A program made the position numbers and the translations under genes. A stretch of DNA of 64,000 bases from Alicyclobacillaceae bacterium I2511. GTDB taxonomy: Bacteria; Bacillota; Bacilli; Alicyclobacillales; Alicyclobacillaceae. Shown here one piece after another: positions 47,234 to 56,407 of the stretch (the stretch's first letter is position 1; every line of letters starts with the position of its first letter). The notes beneath the pieces are model-generated. The model saw nothing but the letters and a program-made list of their open reading frames with translations, ran no database searches and was not told where the DNA came from. The DNA is taken from positions 62,001 through 126,000 of the forward strand of contig QXHL01000001.1 in assembly GCA_003584005.1 (NCBI GenBank). Direction: 5' to 3'.

Positions 47234-48055
47234 TTACGAATAGCCAGCCAGCAGGGACTTGACCACCAAGTACCACCCATCCACCATTACAAACAGCAAC
47301 ACTTTAAAGGGAAGAGAAATCATCACCGGCGGCAACATCATCATTCCCATGGACATCAGTGTGGTAGCTACCACCAAATCAATTATAAGAAAAGGGAGAT
47401 AGAGCATGAAACCTAGTTGAAAGGCAGTTTTCAATTCACTAATGGTGTAAGCTGGAACCATGGCAGCAAGGGGAATATCGTTCACGTTGCTTGGCCGTGC
47501 CATGTGACGATACTGCAAAAATAATTCAAGATCCTGGTTTCTAGTATGTTTCGCCATAAATTGTTTAAATGGGTCTTCGGCTCGCGTCAGTGCCACTGAT
47601 TGACTAATGTGACCCTGTAAATACGGCTGTAGCGCCTGTTGATTTACCGTTTGCAAAGTTGGCTGCATGATAAACAGGGTGAGAAACAAGGCAAGTCCGA
47701 TCAGTACTTGATTGGGTGGCTCCTGCTGCAAAGATAGGGCATTGCGAACAAACGACAGGACCACAACAATACGGGTAAACGAGGTCATCAAAATCAAAAT
47801 TCCGGGTGCCAGCGATAACACCGTCAACAGCAAAATGATTTGCAGTGTCGAGGCAACCCCCTGGGGGCTTCCTGCCGTACCCAAGTTCACTTGGATTCCC
47901 GGTAACACAGAAGTTTGTGCAGGCCCAGTGGCGGCCCACACCTGCATTTCAAGACTAAATAGGCCAGCCACTATTCCCGACAAAACCAACAACCCATGAC
48001 AAATAGTTGTGTCAGTAAAGCGTTGTGTGCCCATCCTTGTGAACTTATTGCACAT
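47234..48055 (-). CDS. fliP: Flagellar export gate protein FliP
   Basis: 273 residues with a cleavable signal peptide (about residues 18-42), then four membrane segments. The FliP signatures TRIVVVLSFVRNALSLQQEPPN (spanning about 22 positions around residue 100) and FMAKHT are present. The ATG at 48055 overlaps the fliO end and follows GGAGAGGAG. It is required for the export pore with FliQ and FliR. Confidence 0.95.
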   Translation of the reverse strand: MCNKFTRMGTQRFTDTTICHGLLVLSGIVAGLFSLEMQVWAATGPAQTSVLPGIQVNLGTAGSPQGVASTLQIILLLTVLSLAPGILILMTSFTRIVVVLSFVRNALSLQQEPPNQVLIGLALFLTLFIMQPTLQTVNQQALQPYLQGHISQSVALTRAEDPFKQFMAKHTRNQDLELFLQYRHMARPSNVNDIPLAAMVPAYTISELKTAFQLGFMLYLPFLIIDLVVATTLMSMGMMMLPPVMISLPFKVLLFVMVDGWYLVVKSLLAGYS

Positions 48056-48581
48056 GGGTCTCCTCTCTCCTCTCCGCCTTCTGATTGGCCCCAGGCATTA
48101 GTTGCTCCCGGCCCAATTTGCCAAAACGCTGTCGCGATTCATGAAGTGCCCATGCAAGAGTTCGCCCAAGTGACGAAGGCGCAAGCGTACCTGTGGAACT
48201 TTCGGACAAATCGCTATCTGATACTTCCGCCAGCACCGAAACCTGCTCACCCACACCAATTAAAAATTGTCGGTGACCCACCGAAATAATTTGCACCGAA
48301 CGATTGGGTGCAATTTGACGAGCTGCCAGGATACGAATTCCACCCCTCACATCTACCTGCCCTTTGCTGGCTAAAAATCGGATGGTCAAAACAATTAAAG
48401 CCAAGATCAAGAGTAAAGCAAAAATCAAGCCAACGATGGCTCCCACTGGATTCCCTAACGCATTACTCCCAATCGTTTTGTCAGCAGCCCATGCAGGGGA
48501 TGTGCCAGAACACAACACATCAAACAAAACGACAACTACTATCCACAGAAACTGTCTTTTATTCCAATGTCGTCCTACCAA
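48045..48581 (-). CDS. fliO: Flagellar biosynthesis protein FliO (FliZ of Bacillus)
   Basis: 178 residues. Signal peptide (residues 1-33, ending SPAWAAD), one membrane helix (VGAIVGLIFALLLILALIVL, about 46-65) and a basic cytoplasmic domain with ILAARQIAPNRSVQIISVG and FLIGVGEQVSVL. FliO helps FliP assembly. It sits between cheY and fliP, as fliZ does in B. subtilis. Confidence 0.9.
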   Translation of the reverse strand: MVGRHWNKRQFLWIVVVVLFDVLCSGTSPAWAADKTIGSNALGNPVGAIVGLIFALLLILALIVLTIRFLASKGQVDVRGGIRILAARQIAPNRSVQIISVGHRQFLIGVGEQVSVLAEVSDSDLSESSTGTLAPSSLGRTLAWALHESRQRFGKLGREQLMPGANQKAERREETHVQ

Positions 48582-48947
48582 TTACTCCAGCGCCTTTCGA
48601 ACTGCTTCAATCACCCTATCCGCTTGAAATGGCTTGACAATAAAGTCAATAGCCCCAGCTTGTATGGCGTCAATCACCATGCCCTGTTGACCCATGGCAG
48701 AACACATCATCACTTTTGCTCCAGGGTCGACAGCTCGAATTCTTCGCAAGGCCTCAATCCCGTCCATGTCTGGCATTGTAATGTCCATGGTCACTAAATC
48801 CGGGTGCAGTTCCTTATATTTTTCTACAGCTTGGGTTCCGTTCGCAGCCTCGCCTACAACTTCGTACCCGTTTTTAACCAAAATGTCTTTAATCATCATT
48901 CGCATGAATGCCGCATCATCGACCACCAAAACACGGTGTGTCACCAT
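48582..48947 (-). CDS. cheY: Chemotaxis response regulator CheY
   Basis: 121 residues, receiver domain only. Acidic pair VVDDAAF (D10, D11 region), phospho-acceptor Asp54 in LVTMDITMPDMDG, switch Thr/Ser in MCSAMGQ and Lys in VKPFQAD. Binds the FliM/FliY switch. The kinase CheA that would phosphorylate it is not encoded in the window. It is followed by fliO with no spacer. Confidence 0.95.
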   Translation of the reverse strand: MVTHRVLVVDDAAFMRMMIKDILVKNGYEVVGEAANGTQAVEKYKELHPDLVTMDITMPDMDGIEALRRIRAVDPGAKVMMCSAMGQQGMVIDAIQAGAIDFIVKPFQADRVIEAVRKALE

Positions 48948-49022
48948 GAATCCGCCCTTTCCAGTTAGATAACTTAATTTTCATCCTTATTAGCCACGGC
49001 CCGTCTTGCAACAAAATCTATT

Positions 49023-50261
49023 TTATTGAAGTTGTCGCACCCGCTCAGCGGGGCTTAAAATATTGGTCACACGAACACCAAAATTTTCGTCAACAACCAC
49101 GACTTCGCCCACAGCAATCGCCCTGCCGTTCACTAAAATATCCACAGGTTCCCCAGCTAATTTGTCTAGTTCAATGACAGACCCAGGCACCATTTCAAGT
49201 ACTTCCCGGATGGTTCGCTGGGTGTGACCTAACTCCACCGTCACATTCAACCGAACATCATACAATAACTGCAAATTGCGAGCAGAAACTGAAATGACAG
49301 GGTCGGGTTTGTCGAAAGACACAAATTCCGGTTTTTGTAGCGACGGCGAACCAGCTGAATCAGTGGATGCCAACACTTTATTGGGCTCGCTCGAATTGGC
49401 TGTAAGGGCTGTAACTGCTGAATCCAGCGTCGATTGTCCAAAATTAGAATTTCTAGAATTAATCTGAAGATCATGATTGACCCCGACAGCCTCCTCTACC
49501 CCATCGGGAAATTCATTTTCCCTGGCGTGCCGAATTTGATGATTGTTCGACTGTGCTGTAGGAGGAGCCCCCTCAAGAGATTTGGATTTTGCAGAAATAG
49601 AGTTGGCTAAATGAAGCAAATAACTGGCAAAAGACCACGGCAACCACTGCATCAAAGTAGAATCAATGAGATCTCCTACTTTTAATTGAAAAGATACATT
49701 GACGAGAGGGCCACTAAAATCAAATATTTCCCCAGCATCTGTGGCTAAATCTATAAACTGCACAGACGGAGGTGAAATGTTCATGATTGTTCCAAACATG
49801 TTAGACATTGCCGTTGCTGCAGAACCCATCATTTGATTCATTGCCTCAGCCACCGCACTCAGGTGCAGATCCGTCAGTTCTGCTGCCACATTGCGACCAT
49901 TCCCCCCCATCATGAGGTCTGCAATGGTTTTCGCATCATTTAACTCAATCACAAGAGCATTTGTACCGTGCAACCCCGCGGTGTACTGCACCGTCACCAA
50001 CACATACGGACGATGAAACTGTCGCTGAACTTCTTGTATTCCCAAAACAGAAACCGCAGGAGTTGTAATTTCTACTCGTTGGCTCAGCAGAGTGGATAAA
50101 GTGGTCGCTGCCGATCCAAAACTAATATTTCCAATTTCGCCCAGAGTATCGCGATCCATTTCACTTAGATTTAGGGTCCCCTGCACTGTAGGTGAAGGCT
50201 GTTCCCCCTGCTTTAATAGAGCATCAATTTCCTCCTGCGAAAGATTCATTCGTTGGTTCAT
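49023..50261 (-). CDS. fliY: Flagellar switch protein and CheY-P phosphatase FliY
   Basis: 412 residues. N-terminal CheY-P-binding motif LSQEEIDALLKQG; a CheC-like middle domain with two phosphatase elements EIGN (in TLGEIGNISFGSA) and EAMN; a linker of about 90 polar residues (longer than in B. subtilis FliY, 378 residues); and a C-terminal FliN domain (LNVTVELGHTQRTIREVLEM). It forms the C ring with FliG and FliM. The start overlaps fliM by 38 bases and has AGGTG nearby. Confidence 0.94.
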   Translation of the reverse strand: MNQRMNLSQEEIDALLKQGEQPSPTVQGTLNLSEMDRDTLGEIGNISFGSAATTLSTLLSQRVEITTPAVSVLGIQEVQRQFHRPYVLVTVQYTAGLHGTNALVIELNDAKTIADLMMGGNGRNVAAELTDLHLSAVAEAMNQMMGSAATAMSNMFGTIMNISPPSVQFIDLATDAGEIFDFSGPLVNVSFQLKVGDLIDSTLMQWLPWSFASYLLHLANSISAKSKSLEGAPPTAQSNNHQIRHARENEFPDGVEEAVGVNHDLQINSRNSNFGQSTLDSAVTALTANSSEPNKVLASTDSAGSPSLQKPEFVSFDKPDPVISVSARNLQLLYDVRLNVTVELGHTQRTIREVLEMVPGSVIELDKLAGEPVDILVNGRAIAVGEVVVVDENFGVRVTNILSPAERVRQLQ

Positions 50262-51264
50262 GCGGTTGTTTCACCTCCTCAACATCCCCGACAATTCGCA
50301 CTGCATAGTGATTCTGGTATGTACCAATGAACCCTCCAAAAGTAGGTTGTCCGTCGACGTACACCGGGATTGGTTGGTTAATAGGAGCATTAAGACCCAG
50401 TACGTCCCCTGGCTGGAGTTGTAAAAGTTCTAGAAAGGGCAACTGTGACTCACCAAGTAAGGCGCTCAACACCACCGACGCATTTCTCAAACGTGTTTCA
50501 ATCAAACCTCGTTCCTCCACAACACGTTCTGTGGATAGCCTAACCCCCCCCATAATCTGCTGTGAACTGAGCTTTGACATCACCGGTTCCAAGGTCAAAT
50601 GAGGAATACAAAAATTAATAAAACCACTTACCGCCCCAATTTTTGCATTTAATGTCACTACCAGCACCGTTTCATTGGGCGTTGTCAATTGCAAAAATTG
50701 CGGATTACTCTCCACTGATAACAACTGTGGAACAATGTTGTCCACCCCATCCCAAGACTCACGCAAAAACTGCGGCAGTGGTTCTAATACCCGCTGCAAC
50801 AAAGTACGTTCAATTTCCGTCAACTCACGCTCCCGATACATTCCTCGAGCGTCTCCACCCATTAGACGGTCCATCACTGCGAAAACAATTTGTGGATTCA
50901 TTTCCATAATTAACCTACCAGGTAAGGGGAGGTATTCCAAAACTTGAATAACCGTCAGTGCTGGAATCGATCGAATGAACTCATCATAGGGCAGTTGATC
51001 CACCGAATGTACCTGCACCTGTACCACTGCACGCAACTGTCCTGAGAGATAGGTGGTAAGCAAACGAGCAAAGTGATCATGAATGCGCGTCATCATCCGG
51101 ATGTGATCCTTGGAAAAACGCATAGCACGTCGAAAGTCATAGTTTCGAACGCGACCTTGCATGGGGTTTTCACGGATGTCCTCGGCCCTTACCTCTCCCG
51201 AACTCAGTGCTGACAAGAGGGCATCAATTTCAGACTGCGACAACACATCAGACACAACCGACAC
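50224..51264 (-). CDS. fliM: Flagellar motor switch protein FliM
   Basis: 346 residues. The N-terminal EIDALLSALSSGE binds CheY-P. The central CheC-like domain lacks the phosphatase residues, as usual. The FliN-like C-terminal domain follows (VVLSALLGESQLPFLELLQL). The operon order fliL-fliM-fliY-cheY is conserved. An 8-base poly-G run in the coding strand encodes the MGGVRL segment. Confidence 0.95.
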   Translation of the reverse strand: MSVVSDVLSQSEIDALLSALSSGEVRAEDIRENPMQGRVRNYDFRRAMRFSKDHIRMMTRIHDHFARLLTTYLSGQLRAVVQVQVHSVDQLPYDEFIRSIPALTVIQVLEYLPLPGRLIMEMNPQIVFAVMDRLMGGDARGMYRERELTEIERTLLQRVLEPLPQFLRESWDGVDNIVPQLLSVESNPQFLQLTTPNETVLVVTLNAKIGAVSGFINFCIPHLTLEPVMSKLSSQQIMGGVRLSTERVVEERGLIETRLRNASVVLSALLGESQLPFLELLQLQPGDVLGLNAPINQPIPVYVDGQPTFGGFIGTYQNHYAVRIVGDVEEVKQPHEPTNESFAGGN

Positions 51265-51267
51265 TCC

Positions 51268-51699
51268 TTACTGCACCACAATCGTCGCAAAATACACGCC
51301 AGTAACTCGTCCATTAGGAAGCAATGCATTCACGTCCGTCATAATGTGCTGTTTTAAACTCTCAACACCTGCCTCAGAATGCAGTTGCGCTGTAGTAAAT
51401 TGGAGCAGGGCCCGGTTGACAGCATCCTCCACTACCGGTGTTAAATCACTAAGCTCCTGTTTGGTACGCGAGTCACTAGCCTCTAAAGACAGGGTAAACT
51501 GAACCAGTCCATCTTGTAGATTTGCTGTGGTTTCAGGTAGATCGATCCGTAAGTTCTTCATCTGTGCAGCAGTTAACCGAATCGGTTCATGTGCACTTGC
51601 TTTCTGGAATTTCCAGTAGTAGGTTCCCCCTGCAGCCACCGCGATGGCCACGGTCGCAGTGCCAATCAGGGTCCACATGACCCGCAACGGTCTGGGCAA
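51268..51699 (-). CDS. fliL: Flagellar basal-body-associated protein FliL
   Basis: 143 residues with one N-terminal membrane helix (VMWTLIGTATVAIAVAAGG) and a periplasm-side stomatin-like domain with VQFTLSLEA. FliL interacts with the motor and stator. The TTG at 51699 (GAGGGGG 7 bases upstream) overlaps flbD by 34 bases; an ATG seven codons later is an alternative. Confidence 0.9.
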   Translation of the reverse strand: MPRPLRVMWTLIGTATVAIAVAAGGTYYWKFQKASAHEPIRLTAAQMKNLRIDLPETTANLQDGLVQFTLSLEASDSRTKQELSDLTPVVEDAVNRALLQFTTAQLHSEAGVESLKQHIMTDVNALLPNGRVTGVYFATIVVQ

Positions 51700-51905
51700 T
51701 CCTTTTCCCCCTCACTCCGCCTACAAAGGCCCGTTTCACGAAAGTAGCTTTTTACTAACTGTTCCAATTCTTCCGGTGTTTGACGCACAACGTACTTGTG
51801 ACCATTATTCAGAGTCACCACGGTGTCCGGGGTTCCTTCAACCGCTTCCATTAAGTAAGGATTTAGCCACACATCCGTGCCATTGAGTCTCGTTAACAAG
51901 AGCAC
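51666..51905 (-). CDS. flbD: FlbD/SwrD family flagellar protein
   Basis: 79 residues; typical pattern LTRLNGTDVWLNPYLMEAVEGTPDTVV split as LTRLNG and EGTPDTVVTLNNGHKYVV. SwrD in B. subtilis raises motor torque for swarming. GTG 51905 stands 3-5 bases after a run of eight G residues. The C-terminal 20 residues are Cys-rich (CRRSEGEKDC) and unlike the family; they overlap fliL. In B. subtilis flgD and flgE precede it; here fliK does. Confidence 0.88.
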   Translation of the reverse strand: MLLLTRLNGTDVWLNPYLMEAVEGTPDTVVTLNNGHKYVVRQTPEELEQLVKSYFRETGLCRRSEGEKDCPDRCGSCGP

Positions 51906-51921
51906 AGAATCCCCCCCCTGG

Positions 51922-53301
51922 TCATACGTGCAGATCTATTTTAGAACTGCCATCGCCATATCTGCGGTTCTTGCCATCAACTTTAGACTCAGCCACCGGT
52001 AAATTCCAATCCGTCTCGCCATTGGCTATTCGCTGTCCTGATTTTATTCGACCGCTGGAAATAAATTGATTTTTAGAGTCCCCCTGCCCGCTACCTAAAT
52101 CAATGTCCACTCGAGCCTCACTGAATCCTGCCAACTGCACTGCCGCAATCAGGTCCGGAGTCACCTGTTGGAGCCAATGTACCGTCGCCGCCGTACTCGC
52201 GAGAATGTGGACATAGACCTGTCCCTGCGTTTGTACCGCAGTAATCAACAACTCGCCCATACTTTGGGGATGGACATGAACCTGCAGTTGCGAAACGTTG
52301 TCCTGGAGTTGAGCAGACACCACTGTGCCCAAAACTCGACCATCCGTGCTCTCCCCAAGGGTTACCCCCACGGATACTGGACTTGAGTTATTCATTGTCT
52401 GTCCAAATTCTACCGTTTTTAGGGGGATAGGCGACAAACTAAGTAGTCCATTTGAAGATGCGTTTTCATCTGTCCACAGTCCAGTCTTTTTCATTTTAGG
52501 GTCGGCAATGGAACTAAGGCCTAACTTTCCATTTACAGTGGAACCCTGTGCAGAGGCAGCCCGTTCTGTCTGCATGCTTAAAGACACGACCCCACTTCCG
52601 ACCTTTATACCCTCAAACCTTCCCGCTAGACCAGACTGCTGTACTGCAGTGTTCATTTTCTCCACAACCTTCATTTGCGGAGTTGAAGAGCTTAATGGTG
52701 TCTCTTTGCGTCGAGTTTGCAGCCCTGCACTTGCTTGTTCGCCACTTGTTTTCGAACCTACGAAAGCAACTGCTGCCACACGGGGTGCTGCTGTATCACT
52801 GGATACGATTAAACAGGTTGCCTGCTGTGTCAGGTCCGTGGCAGACTGTACACCCACACTGGACGTGGATACAGACTTAGGTGCAGCGGTTTCTGAATCT
52901 TGTTTGTCCGCCAGTTCTAACTTCAGTTTGCCGCTGTGCGGGCTTGCAGATAACAGGGACTGCCCCTGGACCGAACCGATTTCGCCTCTGTTGAACCCGG
53001 AAACCAAGCAATCTTTACCTTGCTGTGCAGGTTTTAATACAACCTGACCCAACAATAGGGTTTTGGGTTCTGCCATTCCTTGCATGAGTAGCGCGAATCC
53101 GGTGTTTGCGCCATCCTCCAGTTTTTTCTTCACGCTCTTTCCCACTCGCTGCGATTCTCCACTTGAAATCATAGTCCCATCTTGGGGAATCCCTGAATGC
53201 CCAATACTCAATAAGCTCACTTCCCTTCTGCAGGCCCCAACAATACAGAACTCCCATTCATCACCTAGTGAACAGGGATACTCTCCAGACACACCCTTCA
53301 A
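51922..53301 (-). CDS. fliK: Flagellar hook-length control protein FliK
   Basis: 459 residues. Long low-complexity Ser/Gln/Thr-rich N-terminal part acting as the ruler in the family. The C-terminal Flg_hook domain has the strand pattern QLQVHVHPQSMGELLITAV (about residues 345-365) and VDIDLGSGQGDSK. The start is uncertain: TTG 53301 has GGGGAG 9 bases upstream, and an ATG near residue 44 has only a weak site. It overlaps the ylxF-like gene by four bases. The hook genes that usually follow (flgD, flgE) are missing. Confidence 0.87.
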   Translation of the reverse strand: MKGVSGEYPCSLGDEWEFCIVGACRREVSLLSIGHSGIPQDGTMISSGESQRVGKSVKKKLEDGANTGFALLMQGMAEPKTLLLGQVVLKPAQQGKDCLVSGFNRGEIGSVQGQSLLSASPHSGKLKLELADKQDSETAAPKSVSTSSVGVQSATDLTQQATCLIVSSDTAAPRVAAVAFVGSKTSGEQASAGLQTRRKETPLSSSTPQMKVVEKMNTAVQQSGLAGRFEGIKVGSGVVSLSMQTERAASAQGSTVNGKLGLSSIADPKMKKTGLWTDENASSNGLLSLSPIPLKTVEFGQTMNNSSPVSVGVTLGESTDGRVLGTVVSAQLQDNVSQLQVHVHPQSMGELLITAVQTQGQVYVHILASTAATVHWLQQVTPDLIAAVQLAGFSEARVDIDLGSGQGDSKNQFISSGRIKSGQRIANGETDWNLPVAESKVDGKNRRYGDGSSKIDLHV

Positions 53302-53891
53302 GAACCTGGACTCCCCGAACTCGCATTCAACTTCGCGCTTTGCGTCAACAATTGTGCGGCATGTGTAGGATCTAGTTCAGCCAGTACTTGAGCGGACTGA
53401 CTTTGGGGCAGCAGAGCAATCACCCAGGCAGCCTGAGTTGTAGGCATTTTTAACAACATTGCCGCTGCCGGCTGGGGGTCCATCCCGATGACAATCGCCG
53501 CTTCCCGCTGGGCTTGCATTTTCGCATCTGCAAGGGTCCCCAACTTTTGCTGTAATTGCTGTGTTTGAGCGGACAGAGTCTGCACCGTCTGCTGTGCTTT
53601 TCCCAATTGAGCTTGCAATTGTGCCACCTGCAACCGTAACGCCGTCTCTGTCGCAGTGGCTGCAGCTTGCTGTGATACCCCTGCCAATTTTGAAACCTGA
53701 GGATGCAACTTTGCCAGAGCGTACCCTCGCACGTCTTGTAGTACAGGCACGCCCACCCATTGCAAGGCTGCTCCTAACATGACTGCCGCTACCACCAGTG
53801 GCACAACTCCCGCCAAAATCACCCACCGTAGCCACCGCCACCATACAGAATTCGTTATAATCCCCTGCTTAGTTTCTGTTTTGGAGTTCAC
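53298..53891 (-). CDS. ylxF: YlxF-like membrane protein with coiled coil and MgtE_N-type repeat
   Basis: 197 residues: one N-terminal membrane helix (VILAGVVPLVVAAVMLGAAL), a coiled coil of about 50 residues (heptads LRLQVAQLQAQLGKAQQ), and a C-terminal MgtE_N-like helical repeat (MDPQPAAAMLLKMP, then LDPTHAAQLL). B. subtilis ylxF lies at the same place between fliJ and fliK. Function unknown, probably part of export or assembly. It overlaps fliJ by four bases. Confidence 0.85.
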   Translation of the reverse strand: MNSKTETKQGIITNSVWWRWLRWVILAGVVPLVVAAVMLGAALQWVGVPVLQDVRGYALAKLHPQVSKLAGVSQQAAATATETALRLQVAQLQAQLGKAQQTVQTLSAQTQQLQQKLGTLADAKMQAQREAAIVIGMDPQPAAAMLLKMPTTQAAWVIALLPQSQSAQVLAELDPTHAAQLLTQSAKLNASSGSPGS

Positions 53892-54325
53892 AACGGATTT
53901 ATCCAGCCGTGGCGAATCCCCGCCATCTCGTCGGCGTTGTGCTGTTCGAGATGCATCTGCGCCTGTCGTGTCTGTTCTTCCAGCCGTTGTACCGTCACCT
54001 CCCAGCGACGTTTTTCTTGGTGCGCCGTCAGAACTTCTTGCCTTCGAAGTGTCACTTGGGAAGCCTGAACCTGTGCGTTGAGCTGGGCCGACTGGACGGA
54101 GAGTTCAGCAACTTGCAATGTGGCATACCACTGTTGCCACAGTTCCCCGCTAGATAATTTTTCCTGATGATTTAGTAAGTCCATCCGAATTCCGCTTTTT
54201 TCCACAACCATTTGGTCACATTGAGCCTGATTTTCAAGAGCATCCACCAAGGCCTGCTGAGCCAAAAATTCTAGGCTTTGACGAATCTGCAAAAAGCGAC
54301 GAGCCGTGTCCCTTCCAGAATTCAT
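53888..54325 (-). CDS. fliJ: Flagellar export chaperone-escort protein FliJ
   Basis: 145 residues, almost entirely alpha-helical coiled coil. FliJ sits in the FliI hexamer and couples it to FlhA. Start ATG 54325 overlaps the fliI stop (ATGA), with GGAGG 6 bases upstream. Identity is by position and coiled-coil composition, since the family is weakly conserved. Confidence 0.88.
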   Translation of the reverse strand: MNSGRDTARRFLQIRQSLEFLAQQALVDALENQAQCDQMVVEKSGIRMDLLNHQEKLSSGELWQQWYATLQVAELSVQSAQLNAQVQASQVTLRRQEVLTAHQEKRRWEVTVQRLEEQTRQAQMHLEQHNADEMAGIRHGWINPL

Positions 54326-55641
54326 GGAACCACCTCCGACAATCGACACATCCACTGTACAGATTCTTCAATCGGTGTGGCCGCATCCTTGTCTTGTTCT
54401 AAAAACAACCGTATATCCTTATGCTTAGCAATCGCAACATCCGTTTGCAGGTCATTGCCCGACTGGTAGGCCCCTATTCGCAGCAAGTCTTCTGTGTCAC
54501 GGTAGCGCTGTAACCATTCGCGTAGTGTTGTCGCCGCCGCACGTTGTGGTGGCGTTGTCAGCACATTAAATAAGCGGCTTAAGCTTGCTAATACATCAAC
54601 GGCCGGAAATCTGCCTGAATTTGCCAAGTCTCGGGATAACACCACGTGCCCATCGAGAATTCCTCGGACCGCATCCGTAATGGGGTCGTTCAAATCATCT
54701 CCATCTACTAAGACGGTGTAAAACGCAGTGATTGAGCCAGTAACTCCATTTCCTGCGCGTTCCAACAATCTCGGTAACAGAGCAAAAACAGACGGAGTAT
54801 AGCCGCGACTGGTAGGGGGTTCACCCACGGCCAAACCAATTTCACGTTGAGCCATGGCAAAACGAGTGATGGAATCCATCATAAGCAGCACGCTTTGACC
54901 CTGGTCGCGAAAGTATTCTGCAATGGCTGTCGCAACAAAGGCAGCCTTTACCCGAATCAGCGCTGGTTGATCTGAAGTGGCCACCACCACCACGCTGCGT
55001 GCCAAACCCAGCGGGCCCAAATCGCGTTCAATAAACTCTCGAACTTCCCTACCCCGCTCGCCAATCAAAGCAATCACGTTAATCTGTGCCGAGGTATTGC
55101 GGGCCACCATTGAAAGCAAGGTACTCTTTCCCACTCCGCTTCCAGAAAAGATACCCATCCGTTGACCCTCCCCAACGGTTAACATGCCATCTACCGCCCG
55201 TACCCCTGTTTGCAACGCACGGTGGATAGGACGACGTAGCAAGGGATTGGGAGATGGGGCTGCAATGGGCCGTTGTTGGTCTGCAACAATCGCATCCGGA
55301 CGATCCATGGGCTGGCCAAGACCGTCGAGTACCCGGCCCAACATTGCTGGACCACAAGCCACAGATAGAGGCTGGTGCAGCGCCACCACGTCAGCACCTG
55401 GTGCCACGTCCGACAGGTCCCCTAAGGGCATTAGCACCAAACGGTTACCTCGAAATCCCATCACCTCAGCATAACAGCCACCCTCTGTAGAGGAACGAAT
55501 GTGGCACACATCTCCCACACGTGCAGAGGGCCCCTGAGACTCTACTGTCAGCCCAACAACCTTCATGACGCGTCCGTAAGTGCGAAATAATGGAACCTGC
55601 TCAAGGCGCTGCAACAGAATCGAAAAGAACTCGTCCTGCAA
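54322..55641 (-). CDS. fliI: Flagellum-specific ATPase FliI
   Basis: 439 residues (the B. subtilis protein is similar). Walker A GSGVGKSTLLSM near residue 160, Walker B VLLMMDSITRFAMAQRE, and YTPSVFALLPRLLERAG, the type III/F1-like ATPase signatures. TTG 55641 is chosen because AGGAGG lies 9 bases upstream; a TTG seven codons earlier lacks it. It overlaps fliH by 41 bases. Energises export with FliH and FliJ. Confidence 0.95.
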   Translation of the reverse strand: MQDEFFSILLQRLEQVPLFRTYGRVMKVVGLTVESQGPSARVGDVCHIRSSTEGGCYAEVMGFRGNRLVLMPLGDLSDVAPGADVVALHQPLSVACGPAMLGRVLDGLGQPMDRPDAIVADQQRPIAAPSPNPLLRRPIHRALQTGVRAVDGMLTVGEGQRMGIFSGSGVGKSTLLSMVARNTSAQINVIALIGERGREVREFIERDLGPLGLARSVVVVATSDQPALIRVKAAFVATAIAEYFRDQGQSVLLMMDSITRFAMAQREIGLAVGEPPTSRGYTPSVFALLPRLLERAGNGVTGSITAFYTVLVDGDDLNDPITDAVRGILDGHVVLSRDLANSGRFPAVDVLASLSRLFNVLTTPPQRAAATTLREWLQRYRDTEDLLRIGAYQSGNDLQTDVAIAKHKDIRLFLEQDKDAATPIEESVQWMCRLSEVVP

Positions 55642-56407
55642 GCGATGTGCCCTCCTCGGCAAAATACTGGTTCAGAACTTCTTGCATCCGTTCTAATTGG
55701 GTTTCAATCGTAGCATCCAGTCGCCCTGCCTCCGAAAAAACCTGACACCCACCCGTAGAAACTCCCGCATCAGGAACAACCGCAACTTCCCAGGTACCCA
55801 GTTTTGCACTCTGCCAACTGGGATACGCGGCCACCGCCGCCTGATAATCATTTGAGGATACATGCACTTCCACCCTTGTCGCATCCCTGACCTGTTGCAG
55901 TAAAGCGGTCACCATGGATTCGATGTTGGCTGGAGCCACGGTTAATTCCCGGCGCAGGAGAATTTCCACAACCCGCATAACCACCTTACTTAGTCCTGAT
56001 CCAGTGGCCGCCAACATACGCTCCCTTGTCTGCTGTGCCACTTTCACCACTTCCAACGCTTGTTGAAGGCGCTGTTCTACCAATTGGTCGCCTTGCAGGG
56101 CCGCGGCCGCCATCCCGTTTTCGTAGCCTCGTTGGTAGCCTTCCGCATACCCCTGTTGTTGACGTACCTGCGCATCCCATAACGCCTGGGCAAGAATTTC
56201 TTCCTGCATGACCCTGGCTTCATTTAAAAGGTCTGCAGCCGTTTGCTCCGCCTGTTGCCACTGAACTTGCATGGCCAGCATTGTCGCTGTCCCAGAGTCC
56301 GGCCGTGCAGGGGCCTCAGTCCTTGGAACATGTCCTGCATGGGGTGCAGGAATCGCGACCCACCCCTCAACCTCTGTATGGATTCCTATTTTCCATAATT
56401 TAGACAA
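55601..56407 (-). CDS. fliH: Flagellar export ATPase regulator FliH
   Basis: 268 residues. The N-terminal half is Ala/Gln-rich with glutamines and Gly at spaced intervals (QQGYAEGYQRGYENGM); the C-terminal half is the VATE-like domain (LLRRELTVAPANIESMV). It inhibits and localises FliI. TTG 56407 overlaps the fliG end and follows GCGAGG by 6 bases. Low sequence conservation is normal for the family. Confidence 0.9.
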   Translation of the reverse strand: MSKLWKIGIHTEVEGWVAIPAPHAGHVPRTEAPARPDSGTATMLAMQVQWQQAEQTAADLLNEARVMQEEILAQALWDAQVRQQQGYAEGYQRGYENGMAAAALQGDQLVEQRLQQALEVVKVAQQTRERMLAATGSGLSKVVMRVVEILLRRELTVAPANIESMVTALLQQVRDATRVEVHVSSNDYQAAVAAYPSWQSAKLGTWEVAVVPDAGVSTGGCQVFSEAGRLDATIETQLERMQEVLNQYFAEEGTSLAGRVLFDSVAAP

